Shown here piece after piece: positions 47,113 through 59,840 of a DNA stretch of 64,000 bases. The position numbers and the translations under genes are program-made. Origin of the DNA: Hemerocallis citrina (Eukaryota; Streptophyta; Magnoliopsida; Asparagales; Asphodelaceae); contig CM030365.1 of assembly GCA_017893485.1 (NCBI GenBank), positions 47,362,458 through 47,426,457 on the forward strand. The letters run 5' to 3'. The notes under the pieces are model-generated. The model was not told the origin of the DNA, made no database searches, and was given only the letters and a program-made list of their open reading frames with translations. Positions within the stretch are counted from its first letter, which is position 1; every line of letters begins with the position of its first letter.

Positions 47113-50100
47113 ACTTGTTTTTGTGAGATACCATATGACATATATATTTGCTGGATTCGTCCTGGAGTCTATTTTCCAAATTCTTTGACGGATCCTGGTT
47201 TGCATGTTTGTAGCAACGGAAATTCCATATTTAGTGCAGTACTATCTTGTTGTCCTAAACTAGAATTTTCGTTGTTCTTCCCTTTTATGTGTTGTCTATC
47301 ATCTGTACATGTTTATCTTCCAACCTGAACCTGTTACATGTTTATGCCATGTTATACTTACCCTGTTTGTGACACATACATGCATATTTGATTATAATAA
47401 TAAATAACCAAGTCGGGGTTAAGGAAAAGATCTAGTCGTGGATAATATAGAAATGTGTACTTCGAAGGGGGGCCAGTGTTTCCCACCTGATTATCTGATA
47501 TCTGTTACCTGTGATATGATTACCTGACATGTGATTCTGTTCTCTGATTCCTGACTACATACTTCCTTATGAGAGGGTGTAATCAGAAGGGGGCCCGTGT
47601 TTCCCACCTGTTACCTGTAACCCCTGTTTTTCATTGTATGTATATTGGAGTGTATTTTTTTTTATTTTGTGTATTTTTATAAATCTTTTATTTTTTCGGA
47701 ACCGTATATTGGATTATTTTCAATATATAATCTTTTTCTATTATTTTTTACCTCCTTGTGCTGATTGTTCGTCGTTTTGCTCATTTTTGCCATTTTGAGC
47801 CATTTTTCTCTTTTTCTTGGCCTCGTTCATTATTATTATTTATTTTGGTGATGTAATGGACTTTTAGTGGTGTTTTCCCAAAATTGTGATTTTTGACCCT
47901 TAAGGAGATTTTTAGGAGCCATAGGATTCTCTATAAATTGTATCCCTATTTAAAACCTACCCAATACCCATTACCTATTTGTATACCTATTACTACATAT
48001 TGATACCCACTACCCATTAGCCCAATTAACTCCCATATAAATATACCCTAATCTCCTAATAAACCCTAACCCTAATTATTTTCTCTCTCCCTCTCCAAAA
48101 TCCATCCGACCTCTTTCTTTTTCCCCTCCAAACTGATCCCGGCCTGCCTTGTTCCCCCACAACCGACCCTTCCAATCAGTCCCCCACCCCTTCTCCGGCC
48201 ATTAATCCACCATACTACAACCTCCATACATCAAAACCCTACCTTTTCCTCTCCTACTTGTGGCCGGCATCTCCAAACAGCACCACCATCATCCAAAACA
48301 GTACAAGACCTCCCCTTGGTGGAGTTTTTGATGTGGGTACCATCCACTTTGGATCGTTACATCAAGAAGTTGATCGTAGGGCGTTTTTGGTTGGTGGGTT
48401 TGCTTGGATTCGCACGTGGAGGCTTTTCGCTCATGGGTTTTTTTCCTAAGGCTCATTGGCATCGTTTTCACTCCATTACAGATAAGTAACTTGTACATAA
48501 TTTCATTAGGTTGATACAAGTCAAAAAGTTCACACCTAGAGTAGTTGGATCTAGAGACGACCAAAACTTGTATTTCTATTTGATGGGTTTGTCTCTATTG
48601 TGTTAAATTTGGCCATAAAAGACTTATAACATGAAGTTGATAGGTTAACGCCCTAGGTTTCACCCAAACTTGATTTTGTTCGTGTATGTGTCATATTGCA
48701 TGCTATGTGTTCGATTGATTGCCCATGTAAGAATTATTAGGCTTGGACATGTTAGAATCCCTAAAATATGATATTTAGATGATTAGTAGGTTGTGTTTCA
48801 AGTTTGGTTAGGTTTGGATCAAAATTGTGGGAGTTATGATATTTCTAAGATGAGATGTGAAATCTGGAATTTGCGGGCTGTGCTGTGTTGTTTGCTGTTT
48901 TCACCTATGCTAGGATCCGAATCTCAACATGAAGTTTTCAAAGTGAACTGTAGATAATTGTGTCTATTTCCAAACCCCACTGATTTTACTTGATTTGGAG
49001 TTCGTATGACTGAGATATGATAATTTTGGTACAGACATGTCGGTAGTTTTCAGATTCAGTTTTGTGTAGATTTTGTGAACAAATAATTTTTAAGATCTAG
49101 GATATACATAATATCTTGCAATAATATTTTTCTCAGTGATGTTAGGGACTTCTCAGATTTTTGGTGTATTTTAAAGATAAGTTTTGAGTGATGTTTCATA
49201 TCCTTTTCTAATATCTACGTTTGCTGTAAATTGGGTGTTGTTCTATGTTGAACCCAGTTTTCACCCTAATTCCTTATGTTTTATGAAAATTATTTGTGAG
49301 TTATGAAAGTTGTAAAAATCTATCTATTTTCACTTCGTTTTGGCGGAATTGGATTTCGATTCGCTGATTGCGAGATATCCTTATTTTCGTACAGCAGTGT
49401 TGAGAAATTCCAGATTCGTCAAACCATATTTTTGTGTTGCTTCTTATTTTTGATGCCTTATCTATACTTTCTGAAATATTATGAAACTTATTATTTGAGT
49501 CTATATCTATATTGGATTACCCCAGATTTTTCGTGGAATTATTTGATGTGTTTTCATGCTGTTTTTATGCTGTTGAAGTTGTTCCCCTGTTTTCTGGCTG
49601 AACCTAAAATTTGTATTCAATTCAGTTTTGAGCTGAGATGTTGTGAACTAATATGTAACTTTATTATACTCGTTGGTTGCGTGTGGATGTCTAGTTTCCA
49701 GATCCATCAACGGATCGTGATTTGGATGCCTGTAGCTCTTGGAATCACTGTTTTAGTATTGCTTGGTCTTGCTGTCCTGATTATGAACATAGACTATTTT
49801 GCTCGTATATGTGAATGTATATCATTCATGCATGCTGATTTGATTCCCTGAACCTAATAATGATTGAACCCTATTAGTTTGATATTATTTCGTGACACAT
49901 ACATGCCTGTTTGACATTAATAATAAAATAACCAAGCCGGGGTAATGGGAAAGATCTAGTAGTGGATAATTCCGAAACGTGTACTCGGAAGGGGGCCCGT
50001 GTTTCCCATATTTGGAATTTGGTATATGATTTGGATTATTTAGAATTTGATATATGATTTGGATTACTGTTCCTGAGTATACTGCCCTCTATGGTCCACT

Positions 50101-51887
50101 ATGAAATCTAAAGCGAAACTGTTGTGTTGTAGCAACCATATGATAAAAGTTGGGGCACATGATGTGCTACCTAGATAGTAAATCACACAAGACTTGATAC
50201 ATGATACTTGAATATGATACTCGAACCTGATACTTGAATAAGAGACTTGACATGATACTTGCTTGCTTGATACATGAGACTTGATACTTGAGATTTGATA
50301 TTTGGTACATGTTACATGATTACCTGTTACCTGATTACATATTTACCTGCTTACTTGTTTACTTGACACTTGATTTATGCCGTGTACACTTGACACTTTT
50401 ACCATGCTAGTTTGTCTAGGTTAACATCATACTTATACCATTTGCTAGTTAGTTTTTCCATTCCATGTGCTTGTATCCTACTCTATTTGTGACCCGCGAC
50501 TTACAATTGACAGGTACTTGTGTTTTCTCTTTTTCTCTTTCCTGCATTCGTTGTATTGCAAATTTTGGAGGATAGGTTCCCGAAGTTATTGGCGAGATGA
50601 TGTTCTAGATGCTGGAATTTTGTTATTATTATATCTTGTATCGTGCTGGAACAATAATTGTATTTTGAGACTTGGTTTTATTCTTGTATTTGTGCAATGT
50701 GACCCAAAATTATTTGTGTATTTCAGATCATGACTATTTGAGATTAATATATTTTATTTCAAGTATTCTTATTGGTATTTGGTTCATATGTGCATGTGGT
50801 TGATTTTTCTGGCTTCCGACTCTGATTATATTGTGTTATGTTGTAAAGATTCTTGAACAGCTTATGGATGATGAAAATCATTCGCTGGACTTTTGTTACG
50901 TACTCGTATTCTGTATTTTTGGGAAGCGGGGCATGACATTACCCAACTACATACTTTCTACGGGAGGGTGTACTTGGAGCGGACATAGTCCTACCTGATG
51001 CATAATTACCTGTTACATGATGCATGTACATGTGCCTATTTACTTGATACCTGAGTACACGGCCCAATAGACTCTACTACGAAATCTAAGCGCAAACTTG
51101 TTTGAATGTAGCAACCATGTGGTAAAAGTTTGAGACGCATGAAGTGCTATCTAGATAGTAATACATACAAGACTTGATATGACATGATACATGTTTAATG
51201 CTTACCTGTTACTTGATACATGTACATGCTACTTGTTTACCTGTTACCTGTATACCTGATTATCAGTTTCCTGTTTACCTGCTTGCATGAAACTTGATAC
51301 ATGTTACCTGTACCTGTTAGTACCTTATGTTATTTGATTTTGTTCATGATTCATGTTAATTGACCTGTTTTGTTATCATGTCTATTCCATGCTAGTTGTT
51401 TACATTTTCCATATACTTGTGTCTGCACTACAAACAGCCCGTAACTTGTATTGACAGGAGTTTGTTTTCTTTTTTCTCTTTCTGCAATTTATTAAATTGC
51501 AGATTTTGGAGATCAGCTGCCCGATGGAGTAGGTGATCTGAGATATTAGATGTTGGAGTTCTTGCTATTATTATTATTATTTCCAGTTGCTTATTTTGAA
51601 TAATTGTATCTGTTACTTGGATGATTTTGTATTGGGCAATGTGACACAGGATTATTGATTTGTTCAGATCTTGTTTATTTGAAATTTATTAAATTTTGTT
51701 TCAAATAAATTTCTGTTGGCATATTGATTCAGTTATGCATGCTCGGTTGACTTTTCTTGCTTCCTACTCTGATTATTCCTGTGAAATGTTGTAAACATCC
51801 TAACAGCTTATGGATGATAAAAATGATTTGCTGGGCTGAGTCACGTATCCGTATTCTGTATTTCCTTTTGGGAAGCGGGGCGTGACA
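47113..51887 (+). repeat. Y-type LTR fragment (+), interrupted by a second Y LTR
   Basis: It matches the distal 40% of solo LTR Y in reverse orientation from about 30410 on, and ends GGGGCGTGACA at 51887. The first 2.7 kb of the LTR are missing. It is split at 47616-50938 by another LTR of the same family. It includes GGGGGCCCGTGTTTCCC boxes (47468, 47590) and ACCTGTTACCTG repeats. Confidence 0.85.
47616..50938 (+). mobile_element. Solo LTR of family Y (3323 bp) inside another Y LTR
   Basis: It runs from TGTAACCCCTG (47616) to GCGGGGCATGACA (50938), with TTACC duplicated on both sides (47611-47615 and 50939-50943). There is no internal region. A T-rich U3, TATA-like CTATAAATTG (47932), a pyrimidine-rich leader and conserved end sequences match LTR Y. 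The 182-residue open frame at 49303-49851 shows no domain and is taken as chance. Confidence 0.92.
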
Positions 51888-53595
51888 CAAAATAAATAAC
51901 TTTATGAATGAGAGTTGTAGGCCTATGTCTCTAGTTTCCAGAATATCTAAGATCTTTAAATTCCGAGTTGTATTGCAAAAGTTATGATGATTTTACTATT
52001 ACTGTGTTTTATTTTCAGAATTTCAGATTCATGTATGTTTTCATGTTTAAACTATTAAAAAGCTAATTTAATGTTAGAATAATACTTTGATAATTTTCAG
52101 AATGTTAGTTAACATGTTTAGAAGTCTAAAGAATATTTTTGAAGAATTTATAATTGAATTTTCGCTAATTCTAAATATATAACAACTTGATGTCGATTTT
52201 CTGTCTGAACATGTAATCTGTAAAGAATGATGTATTTGACCTAGCTACTATTGTCGAATTTTGTATTGTCAATATGCGTTGGATCTTGTGGAAGTCTAGT
52301 TTCCAGAATTTCTGATGGTTTCAGTTTTCGATTTCTATAGCAGCGGGAAAACTGATTTTTGTACAGTGACCTCTTTGTCCAAAATTTCGTTTTCTAGATT
52401 TTCTTAATATAATCATACATATATTATTGTACTGAATGAATTGAAGTGTATGTGTTGCATTGCATGATCCTAATGTACTATTGTCATCATTCTATTTGTC
52501 CCATCCAAAGTTATCATCCTATTGTCCCTCTATTGTTACCATCGTTCATCAAATATCTCTAAATTGCATAATGTATTGGTTACATCGATAAAATATTTAA
52601 CAAGCCGGTGTTTAATGGTTGACTTTAATAGTGGACAATATAGGGACTTTACTCAAAGGATGGGCCCATGTTTCCCTATTTATCGGTCATATCTGTTATA
52701 TCGGTCATCAATTGATTGTAGATTACTGATTACAGTATCTCGATTAATTCGGTCATCGATCATTAAATCATCGGTCATTATTGTATATCGTTGTTGAGTA
52801 CTTGAACTATAGAGTCTACCATTATAGTCTAAATGACATTATTTGTATGCATTGAACCTGTAGTTATTGGATGCATTAGTACGTGCATTAGTTAGGATTA
52901 AAATGATAAATAGACTTAAGAATTGACACAATAACGACATTGCATATTGTACAATATTGTTTCTATTGATATCGAATATTGCATAAGTGTTATTGACATC
53001 GATCATTGGACATTGTTATCAAATATTGAATCATCGTTTATAACCATTGTATCGATTATCATTGATATTAATTATTGCTATCGTCCCAAATTATTGATTC
53101 TAGTTGATTTATTGAATTCATTATTATATCGATATTCCATTGTTTTTTTTATTTTCTCTACTTGCTGTCCACGACTTGCTCTAAGGACATATTATTCTCT
53201 CTTTTTAGATGAACAGCTTATAGGTAATTAAGGAGAATTTCCTGATGGATTGGGAGAACAATATTGGTGAAGAAATTATAGCATCGCCGCTTAATAAATT
53301 ATTGTTTGTCATGGAGACTTAATTATTGAACTATTATTATTTCATTGTATTGTGGATTTGACCCGAGTATTGCTATTATTGTTCCAGATGTTGGATTATT
53401 ATTATATTTGGTTATTTCATGCTTAAATTCTAAGTATTGTTATTCATGTGATTATCTTTTTATTGCATGCGTGGTTGTATCACTTTCTTGTTATATTGTT
53501 GAGTTGAATCGATAATAGCTTATGGATGACGCAGTCATTCGCTGTGCCAATGTCACGTGATTGTGTTCCGTATTTTTGGAAAGCGGGCCATGACA
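51888..53595 (+). repeat. X-like LTR fragment, distal half (+)
   Basis: It resembles the reverse of LTR b 23883-25550 (GTATTGCAAAAGTTATG, GCCGGTGTTTAATGG, TTCCGTATTTTTGGAAAGCGGG) and ends CATGACA at 53595. Its promoter half is missing; the Y LTR above ends exactly at its truncated edge. Confidence 0.8.
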
Positions 53596-54106
53596 GTTGG
53601 GGTTTGCGGCTGCTGTGTATTAGGAGATTAGGTTAGATGATTATGGTTAGGGGGGTTAATTAGTATATATAGAGAAAATTAGGGTTAAGTTGTGTTAATG
53701 GGTAGTGGGTTAAAGGGTTAGGATCCAATAAGAAGGATTATAGGGTTTTGGGTTCAAATAAGAAGGCTATTGGGTTAGATCAATAGGTTAAATATGGATC
53801 CAAAGATGAAAGTGAACAAGGATAAATATACCCTTGGACTAGGGAAAATCACGAATTAAAGAAACAGATAATTAACAACCTAAAACAATAATAGGATATA
53901 AAAGAGAAGGAAAATCCATGGGATTCAATTTCAAATTGAGAAATAAGATTCGAACAACATCTTGAAATTAAATGATAGTTCATGAATAATACTAAAACTA
54001 ACATTATTCGATACAATAAATGAAACAAAAAGATATATCACTGAATTACAAAGGAGGTTACAATGGAGATCAATAAAAAGGGAAAAAATCGAAAACGGGA
54101 GTTACA
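53596..54106 (-). repeat. Inverted promoter end of an X-like LTR
   Basis: On the minus strand it begins exactly at an LTR terminus (TGTAACTCCCG, 54106) and runs through U3 to a TATA box (CTATATATAC, about 53670) and AAACCCCAAC at 53596. The adjoining 54107-56354 holds the rest of such an LTR in the opposite direction. Confidence 0.75.
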
Positions 54107-56354
54107 GCACCCCAACCTCTCCCCTTGCTGCCTTCAGTCACCACACACACCCGCTGCTCGCAGCCAACCCGCAGCACCGAAGTCCTTACAGCCTCTTGGT
54201 GTTTGTTGCCTTGTTGCTACACCCAACGCCACAACCAGTCACCCTGTCAACGCCACCCGACGTCGTCGCTGCTCTTTTCTCGTTATTGTTGCACTTGCTT
54301 GTGCTGCGGTCCTCGAGCTTTGTCGTTGGTCTCGCTCGCCCATTGTCGCAGTATTGTTGTCATTGCCCGCTACCTTGCTCTTGTTCATCGCTTTCGTCTC
54401 TCATTGGCGTAGTGCTCGCATGCTCACTGTTTAAGGCAAGTATCTCTTGAACTCAATTTATTGTTCTAGTTCAAGAAAACATTTATTGAAATCTGGTAAT
54501 TAGTAATTGAATTGAATATCGTATCTAACTGAATTACATTATTGATTCATTGTTTTCTTTATCGTACCATGTTATTTATTCATAGTCTTCGTACCATTGT
54601 CATAAATATTGAACCGTTAATTTATTGTATTATCGGACATTCAAATATGTTGCCATGTCTCTTGCTTGACCTTGTACTGAGATTTCGACCCAGTTTCTGA
54701 CAATAAAATTTAGAATTTTGTACATAGAAAATGTAGCACACTGAGTCAAGAATTAGGAACATCTTACGGATTCTCAATCTGATTTATAGACTGTAAGCTA
54801 TTGCTTTTTTAGTACTATTATGTTGTAATTTTCAGAACCGAGACTGTACACAAAATCAGTAAAGAATGAATTGATATGCATAGCTACTGTAATTATAATA
54901 TATCGTGTGAATATGTGTTGGAATTGGGCAGTGAGTTTAGTTTCTGGAATCTCTGACGGAATCGGATTTGCATTCCCGTAACAGCGGGAAAGTGAATTTG
55001 AGTACCAATAGGTGTTGCTGTCCAGAACCTGCATTGTTATGTTTTTGCATATAAACCCACTATTTTTCATATTTAGTGAATGTAACTATGTATATTTCAT
55101 GTATCGCACAGCCTTGATATCTTCTTGATATTGTATTAATATTACTATTCTCATCGATTGTACTTGTTGTATAATTCTTGATACTACCCTTCTCATTGAT
55201 CCTATTCTCATTGATCATATTGGTTGCATGTCTATAATTGATCGTAATGAAATAATAATAAGCCGAGGTAATAAGGATCGACTTAGTAGTGAAGAATATA
55301 GGAGAGTATACTCAGAAGAGGATATTGGTCACTGCCCATATTGGTCATTGTTATCGGTCATATTAGTCATCGATTGATTGTGGATTACTGACTATAGTAT
55401 CCAGATTTATCGTGTATTGGTCATCGGTCATCGGTCATCGGTCATTGGTCATTGATATTAAAAGACCCAAGTACATGACCCTGTAAAATTCACCACTATA
55501 GTCTAAACGTTCACTTGATTGTATGCACCCAAACCTGTAGTATGGAATGCAGGATTTGTGCATTGGATAGGTTAATAAAAGATTGATAGACTTTTGATTG
55601 ACATTAAACAGCGACTATTGATTTATTGATATTGATTATTGTTCATCGATTATTGATTATTGATTATTGTTTACCGACTATTTGCCCCACTGAATATTAT
55701 TTATCGACCATAGTTTATCGACCATTGATTACCGACCAACGCATCATTCATTGATCTTATTATTGACTATTGTTTCGATTATTATTTCTATTGATTGTTG
55801 ATTATTGTTATCGACTATTGTTTATTGATTATTGATTATCGACTTTTGATTTTGTTATCGTCTATCATTTATTAACTCTGATATCGTTCCTATATCTTAT
55901 TTTTGTTATATCGTTCCTCTATTGTTTAACTGCTTGCTACTACTTGTCGCCCGTGACTTGCTCTAACGGGCATTTCCTTCATCTCTAGATGTTGAGAATG
56001 CAGGTATCACGGAGGAATCAACTGAAGGACTTGGAGAACTAGTCTTCTAAAAGATTGGAGTAGAATTAATAGTCTACGATAGTTATTTCATTCATGTTAT
56101 TTTATTTTCAGCATTGTGTTATTATCATACATTGTATTCCGGGCTTTAGTGACCCAAAGTTTATTGCTTGCAGATGTTGGTTATTTATGAGATATTTCAT
56201 GGATTATTTATGTTTATGTGATTATTTTATTGCATGCGTGGTTATTGTTATATTTATTATTGTTGAGTAAACTGTTACAGCTTATGGATGACATCATTCG
56301 CTGGGCCTCAGTTGCATGCCGGAATTTCCGTATTTTGGGAAGCGGGGCATGACA
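54107..56354 (+). repeat. X-like LTR lacking its first ~510 bp (+)
   Basis: It starts within the GC-rich leader (54107-54430), has the AAG/GCAAGT splice donor (54435-54436) seen in other X LTRs, runs of TTATCGATTATTGA repeats (55620-55860), and ends GCGGGGCATGACA at 56354. Short proteins readable in the leader (for example 54063-54434) are not supported as genes. Confidence 0.8.
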
Positions 56355-56825
56355 GTCCCCTCTTTGAAAACTTCAATTCTGTAGCTTCCATCTGGTTGTA
56401 AGCCATACAATAATTGTTCACATGTTCTGCTACTGAACCCCTTTCTTTCAACTTCATATTAACCAACTTCTTCATATGAAGAATTTGATTAGATGCCGAT
56501 AGTATCTCATACATATTCGTGAGAATATTCATAGCCTGCTTTGTGGTCTTTGCCTTTGAGATATAAAGCAAAGCCTTCCTGCTCAACCCAATTGAATCTG
56601 TCTTAGTGCCTTCTGATCCAAACAATTGCAATCCGCCAAGATATTTGCATCATTGTCTGCACCTTCCGGCTTCTCATCAAACAACGAACCATCTAAATCT
56701 TTCTGACGAAGATATATTATCATCTGAATCTTCCACATCGCGAAGTCACTCCCATCGAACCTCTCGACTTTCGACTTGCTATCAGTCATCACGAGACACA
56801 CACCATAAGAAACAGAAACACCCAA
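56355..56825 (-). pseudogene. gag: Copia gag, truncated by the X-like LTR
   Basis: The minus strand reads MTDSKSKVERFDGSDFAMWK (ATG likely 56787-56789), then WKIQMIIYLRQKDL, a frameshift near 56600, then LSRKALLYISKAKTTKQAMN, MYEILSASNQILHMKKLVN and GSVAEHVNNY. This is the UBN2-type gag of TNT/Tork-like Ty1/copia elements. It breaks off at 56355 where an X-like LTR ends, so its nucleocapsid and pol are absent. The protein is not produced intact. Confidence 0.85.
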
Positions 56826-56869
56826 GAACTAGATGCACCAAGAACAAGCCACAACAATAATCACAAGAT

Positions 56870-57407
56870 CTCACAATTACATGAATATAATAATATCCAG
56901 AGATAACTAATATTTCTTATTCCTCAAGAAATACAAAGATTACAAAGAGATCACAACTCTTAATCTCTCTCTCTCTCACCTTTAAAGCACTCGACACTCA
57001 CCCCTCTTGAAGTTGTACAATGATAACAGCTCACTAATTCTCTTTTCAGTTTAGATTAACACTATAGTTCACATCTATTGCTATATATATATAGCCTCAA
57101 GCAGACCCTAAAAGATATACACAAATACAGCTTATTGGACCTGAAACCCGTCAGCTCAAATAACATACAGCTCGCGGTTGATTGTACTTTGTTGCGGTCA
57201 ACTACAATGAATCTTGCCAACACCCGAGTGTTAGGACGACTTCCAACTGTAGTAGGGTGGGCGGTCGACTATGCCGCCAACTATTCCCCCAGTTGCTGTT
57301 GCTCTCTGCTTGCTTATGCTGCTGCTTCTTCACTGCATTCGTGTCGTTTCTTCTTCTTCCAACTCCAACACAATTGCCTACGTGTATTTGATGCCATAAT
57401 TCTAACA
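56870..57407 (-). repeat. Probable 5' LTR of the copia gag fragment
   Basis: On the minus strand an LTR-like start TGTTAGAATTATGGC lies at 57407, with a TATA box at 57083-57097 (GCTATATATATATAGC) and a leader with GAGAGAGAGA. The LTR end and primer site before gag are not recognisable, so the left edge is approximate. Frames inside it (57078-57473) are not genes. Confidence 0.5.
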
Positions 57408-57747
57408 GGTATGTCTATAGTATATCATGACATGGCAAGTGCATTTAACTCTTGCAAGTTTATGTTTCCATAATCAGAAATAATGCGTAAAAAAGAAGGC
57501 CGAATTTTGTCGTAGCCAATATAGAACTAAGAGAAAACTCAAAACGCAATCTTGCAGAAAAAAAATAATGGAGGGTGCGGAGCTGAAACAGAACCAAAAG
57601 CTGATTTTAAAATCTAAGGTAACATCCAGACTGAGATAAGTATTTCAACAATCCGAATAACTATCTTAACATAATAAGAATCGAAGGAAAAACCTGTCAA
57701 AACTCCTCTTTAGTTATTTTCACAAAAATCATTCAAACTTGCTTGAC
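57408..57747 (-). other. Sequence between copia LTR and the host exon, likely 3' UTR in part
   Basis: These 340 bp are AT-rich and non-coding. On the minus strand they follow the stop codon of the exon at 57748, so the first part should be its 3' untranslated region. I see no clear polyadenylation signal and no repeat. Confidence 0.4.
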
Positions 57748-58493
57748 CTAGTACTTGAACTTGAGTTTGGCCATATTTTTAATTTTTCCCAAGGTCTTAA
57801 CAGCATGCTTTGCGTTTGAAGTTTTACTACTACTTTTATTATTATGATTATTATCATTTTTACTATTATTATTACTATTACTAGTACTTTCTTCTGCACT
57901 CGGTAAGCTATCTCCAACATCTTTCTCAACTATCAATTGATCCTCTTGAGCAGACTTTTCGTGAGGCGTGTCAACTGAAACTCTACTCAGATCAATCACG
58001 CTTTCCTGTGTATCTTCTACTAGAAGATTTTCTGAATGCTCTTCAGGAATTGGCGGTAAGTCAGCAATGCTCAGTTGTATTCTGTTCAGACTAGCTCTTT
58101 GTGAGTGCAATACTGTAAGCACATCCCTCGGGGTTGGAGGTTTTTCAGTGTATGACGAGTTAAAAGATGTTGTAGCTTCAATCATCAAGGGATTGTCACT
58201 CAAAGTACCTGAGAGAGGTAAGTGCGGGGGGAAAGCTAACTTTGACAGCACGGGTGAAACTGGGGGTGCAAAGTCCTCGTGGATCGCAGGTAATTCAACT
58301 TGGATGACATCCCGCTCCTTAATTTCATTTATCTCTCTTGATCTTGACTCATACTCTTCTACCAATGATAAGCTAGGAGGTGCAACCCAAATCCCTCCGG
58401 CGTCGGGTCTCTCCTTGTCGTCACCATCAACTTCATGAACCCTCTCTTCTGAGTTCACTAAATGTGTATGGTTCGAAATTAATCCTGGTTTAT
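57748..58493 (-). CDS. Candidate host gene, last exon; unknown protein
   Basis: On the minus strand a strong 3' splice site (TTACTAATAC branch-like sequence, then TATGCAG at 58494) opens an uninterrupted frame to TAG at 57748. It begins DKPGLISNHTHLVNSEE (first codon split, phase 1). The protein is acidic and Pro/Ser-rich in the middle (IWVAPPSLSLVEEY, EKPPTPRDVLTVLHSQ), has an Asn/Ser/Lys low-complexity stretch (STSNSNNNSKNDNN) and a basic end (KTLGKIKNMAKLKFKY). I see no transmembrane segment and recognise no family. Base composition is more gene-like than its surroundings. The upstream exon is not certain; an LTR-borne ATG exon at 61816-61807 fits in phase. It could be a gene stranded by insertions. 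Confidence 0.55.
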
Positions 58494-58615
58494 CTGCATA
58501 GGATAAGTTGTATTAGTAAATTGGTATATTTGTTAGGAATGTGTCCGAATCCCAACAATATTGACATTGTCTTTAAAATAAACTAGTAATTTACACGTCG
58601 GATGCCCGTCTTTAT

Positions 58616-58940
58616 AAATATATATTTTTTATAAAAAATTCAACCTTATCTGGCATCAAACCTAAGACATCTATTATACTAGTTATGCATGTGCATTGCA
58701 CGTGTTTTTTGGGTTACAATGCACGTGTTTGTTTGGTGACAAACTCTTCCATTAAAATAGTAGAGATATATTTTATATAAAAAAAATTCGACGTTGTCTG
58801 GTATCGAACCTAAGACCTCACTTATATCAGTTATGCATATGCATTGTATGTGTTTGTTGGATTACAATGCATGTATTTGTTTGTTTACAAATGGAGTTTG
58901 TTTGATGACAAACTCCCCTATTAAAATAGTAGAGATGTAA
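58616..58940 (-). repeat. Two diverged ~165-bp repeats with B-box-like sequence
   Basis: Each unit has TCTGGTATCGAACCTAAGAC or a close variant and a TTAAAATAGTAGAGAT end. On the minus strand GGTTCGATACC (58800-58810) looks like a polymerase III B box. No convincing A box lies upstream, so a SINE or tRNA-derived origin is only possible. Confidence 0.4.
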
Positions 58941-59676
58941 AAAAAAGAAGATATTTTATATATATACAGTACCAACAGTATGAGTGAATGGATCGTTTAT
59001 TTTGAATTTCCATATTATCACCTAAAACTAGCATGTAACCCGTGCGAAACATGAATGGCCATGTTGATGATTTTTAAGTTGTTCTGATAATGATGCTCTC
59101 TTACTTTTTTCAAACATAACTTTCTCACTTTTTGAATATAGGTAATATAAACAATAAAGAAGAAAATCAGTTTTCCAATTTATAGACCAAATTCAAAAAA
59201 TAACAATTTAGTGGAAATAGAAATAAGTAGTTTTGTTAAATAACATATTATGAGGACTTATAACTTAATATGAGCCTCTTAATCCTAATTATTTTTATCT
59301 ATTATATAAGACATGAGATGATATTTTTAAAATGACAAATGAATAGAAGTTAAAAAGTCTAAATATAACTATTTTTATCTCGTATTGCAACTATTTTGTA
59401 AAAATAACTTTTAATCTTGCTATTTTTATCTCTTAGTTACGTTTGCAAACTACATGATATAAGATATTTTTAAAATAAGATGTCAAAATAAAATTTAAAA
59501 TCTAATTACTTTGTCACATGACTGCACAAACGATAATGTCAAGCTTTAATGTCGTGCATTAGTAAATATTTTTCTTCTAAGATGAAAATATCGAATTAAC
59601 CAAAGTTATACAAAGAATTATTCACTAATTTCAATGCACTAATTAATTATCATGAATTATGATTTAGTTGCAATCC

Positions 59677-59840
59677 AACTATTTTTATACATTATGTATG
59701 ATATGAGATGATATTTTTAAAATGACAAATAAATAGAAAATTCAAAAATCTAAATATAACTATTTTTATACATTATGTATGATATGAGATGATATTTTTA
59801 AAATGACAAATAAATAGAAAATTCAAAAATCTAAATATAA
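59677..59840 (+). repeat. 81-bp tandem duplication
   Basis: Two nearly identical copies of 81 bp (starting AACTATTTTTATACATTATG at 59677 and 59758) lie head to tail. More diverged relatives are spread through 59280-61600. Confidence 0.9.

Noticed and set aside
49303..49851. 182-residue plus-strand frame
   Set aside because: It lies within the solo LTR 47616-50938, has T-rich hydrophobic composition, and no counterpart is open in the other Y LTRs.
54063..54450. Overlapping frames of 84-123 residues
   Set aside because: Three frames are open at once in the GC-rich leader of an X-like LTR, a composition effect. One spans the inversion junction.
57078..57473. 131-residue plus-strand frame
   Set aside because: It lies in the copia LTR and runs through its end; no domain is seen.
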